A stretch of DNA of 33,236 bases from CAZELM01 sp964512995. GTDB taxonomy: Bacteria > CSSED10-310. Both the position numbers and the translations under genes were made by a program. Below, in pieces: positions 32,832 to 33,236 of the stretch (positions are counted from its first letter, which is position 1; each line of letters opens with the position of its first letter). Below the pieces are notes generated by a model, which was not told the origin of the DNA, did no database searches, and worked only from the letters and a program-made list of their open reading frames with translations. The DNA is taken from contig CAZELM010000043.1 of assembly GCA_964512995.1 (NCBI GenBank), positions 1-33,236 on the forward strand. The letters are read 5' to 3'.

Positions 32832-32945
32832 TTTACCCTCTGCTAAGAAACCTCTTCACGAGCGGTCGTTTTATAGGTTTCTTCATTTAGTGTCATGCGG
32901 AGCGTGTACGACCTCCCAGCGCAGCGACCGGGAGAGGGTCGCCGG
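32832..32945 (+). repeat. 114-bp dispersed element, right copy
   Basis: Second copy of the element at 331-444, same orientation, 112 of 114 bases identical. Here the second hairpin is fully paired (CGACC with GGTCG). It sits between the two 88-bp repeats. Its sequence is far better conserved than expected for drifted non-coding DNA. From 32946 to 33052 I see no gene. Confidence 0.85.
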
Positions 32946-33052
32946 TCCATTCACCTGGAACAGTCAAACAACTTCGGCCGGCGGGGGGAGGGGATCTCCA
33001 CGCCCGGTTTTATCAATCATGACCAACGGGGGGAGCGTCACATACCTAAATC

Positions 33053-33140
33053 CACCGGTCAACCTCGGAAGAATGGCAGGTTTGAACAGCGGGGGTTTCA
33101 CTATACCGGAGAAACTACCATTTCAAACCGGCCACAACAA
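33053..33140. repeat. 88-bp hairpin repeat, copy 2
   Basis: Exact copy of 32712-32799, 341 bp downstream in the same orientation. The pair brackets the 114-bp element. No duplication of flanking bases is visible at their ends. Confidence 0.85.
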
Positions 33141-33161
33141 AACAATTCGGCAACACATTTA

Positions 33162-33236
33162 GCGCAACGACCATTACATCGGGCGACGCGATCATTACAT
33201 CACGCGCAACGACCATTACATCAGGCGACGCGATCA
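33162..33236. repeat. 21-bp-period tandem array at right edge
   Basis: Three full units and part of a fourth of 21 bp. Units of two alternating types, GCGCAACGACCATTACATC plus GG or AG, and GCGACGCGATCATTACATC plus AC, make a 42-bp higher-order repeat. The array runs off the window. Its sequence differs from the left array, but the period is the same. Confidence 0.8.

Noticed and set aside
32647..33162. 171-codon frame in the right repeat zone
   Set aside because: It is built from the 88-bp and 114-bp repeats and has no coding signs.

Overview
The window looks like chromosomal DNA of an uncultivated Gram-negative bacterium. An outer membrane is implied by an Mla/MCE lipid transporter with an associated lipoprotein and by several exported proteins. 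Base composition is moderately GC-rich, with many CCGG and GATC words by eye. A Ser/Thr kinase fused to an AAA/STAND ATPase and TPRs, STAS-fused MlaE, FGE-like and DUF4846 proteins, and an arsEFG-type operon point to a Desulfobacterota/Myxococcota-like or similar environmental lineage. I cannot name a taxon from this sequence alone. I saw no tRNA, rRNA or CRISPR array.

Layout. Positions 1-702 hold no gene; they contain a 21-bp tandem array, a 114-bp dispersed element and a ~68-bp tandem array. Positions 703-5395 (minus) are a tight five-gene operon: methyltransferase, GT4 glycosyltransferase, hexapeptide acyltransferase, flippase-like membrane protein and SDR epimerase, probably for a surface glycan or glycolipid. 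Positions 5793-7034 (plus) encode a lone DUF1015 protein behind a 20-bp perfect palindrome. Positions 7283-10910 (minus) are an Mla-type operon (STAS-MlaE, MlaF, MlaD, PqiC-like lipoprotein). A 249-bp MITE-like inverted-repeat element (11090-11338) lies between its promoter and a DUF4846 gene. A GrpB-family gene follows, with a wrecked AAA ATPase gene upstream of it.

Positions 13131-16468 (plus) are an oxidative pentose phosphate operon (gnd-zwf-pgl). Positions 16596-22174 (plus) are a GT39-like membrane glycosyltransferase with C-terminal TPRs, overlapping a giant kinase-ATPase-TPR signalling protein by the ATGA junction. An XRE regulator with a good sigma70-like promoter, a glyoxalase-II-like MBL hydrolase and an FGE-like/SGNH-hydrolase pair come next. 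A secreted two-DTG aspartic protease with PDZ domain (minus) is divergent from a GT2 glycosyltransferase, a secreted DUF1579-like protein and a PlsC acyltransferase.

Positions 30524-32505 (minus) are an arsR-arsE-arsF-arsG operon, the type described for aromatic arsenical reduction and efflux, with a decayed permease gene still inside it. Positions 32569-33236 are again repeat-dense: two identical 88-bp hairpin elements flank a second copy of the 114-bp element (112/114 identical to the left one, same orientation), then another 21-bp-period array runs off the edge. The matching repeat-rich borders about 32.5 kb apart are the most unusual large-scale feature.
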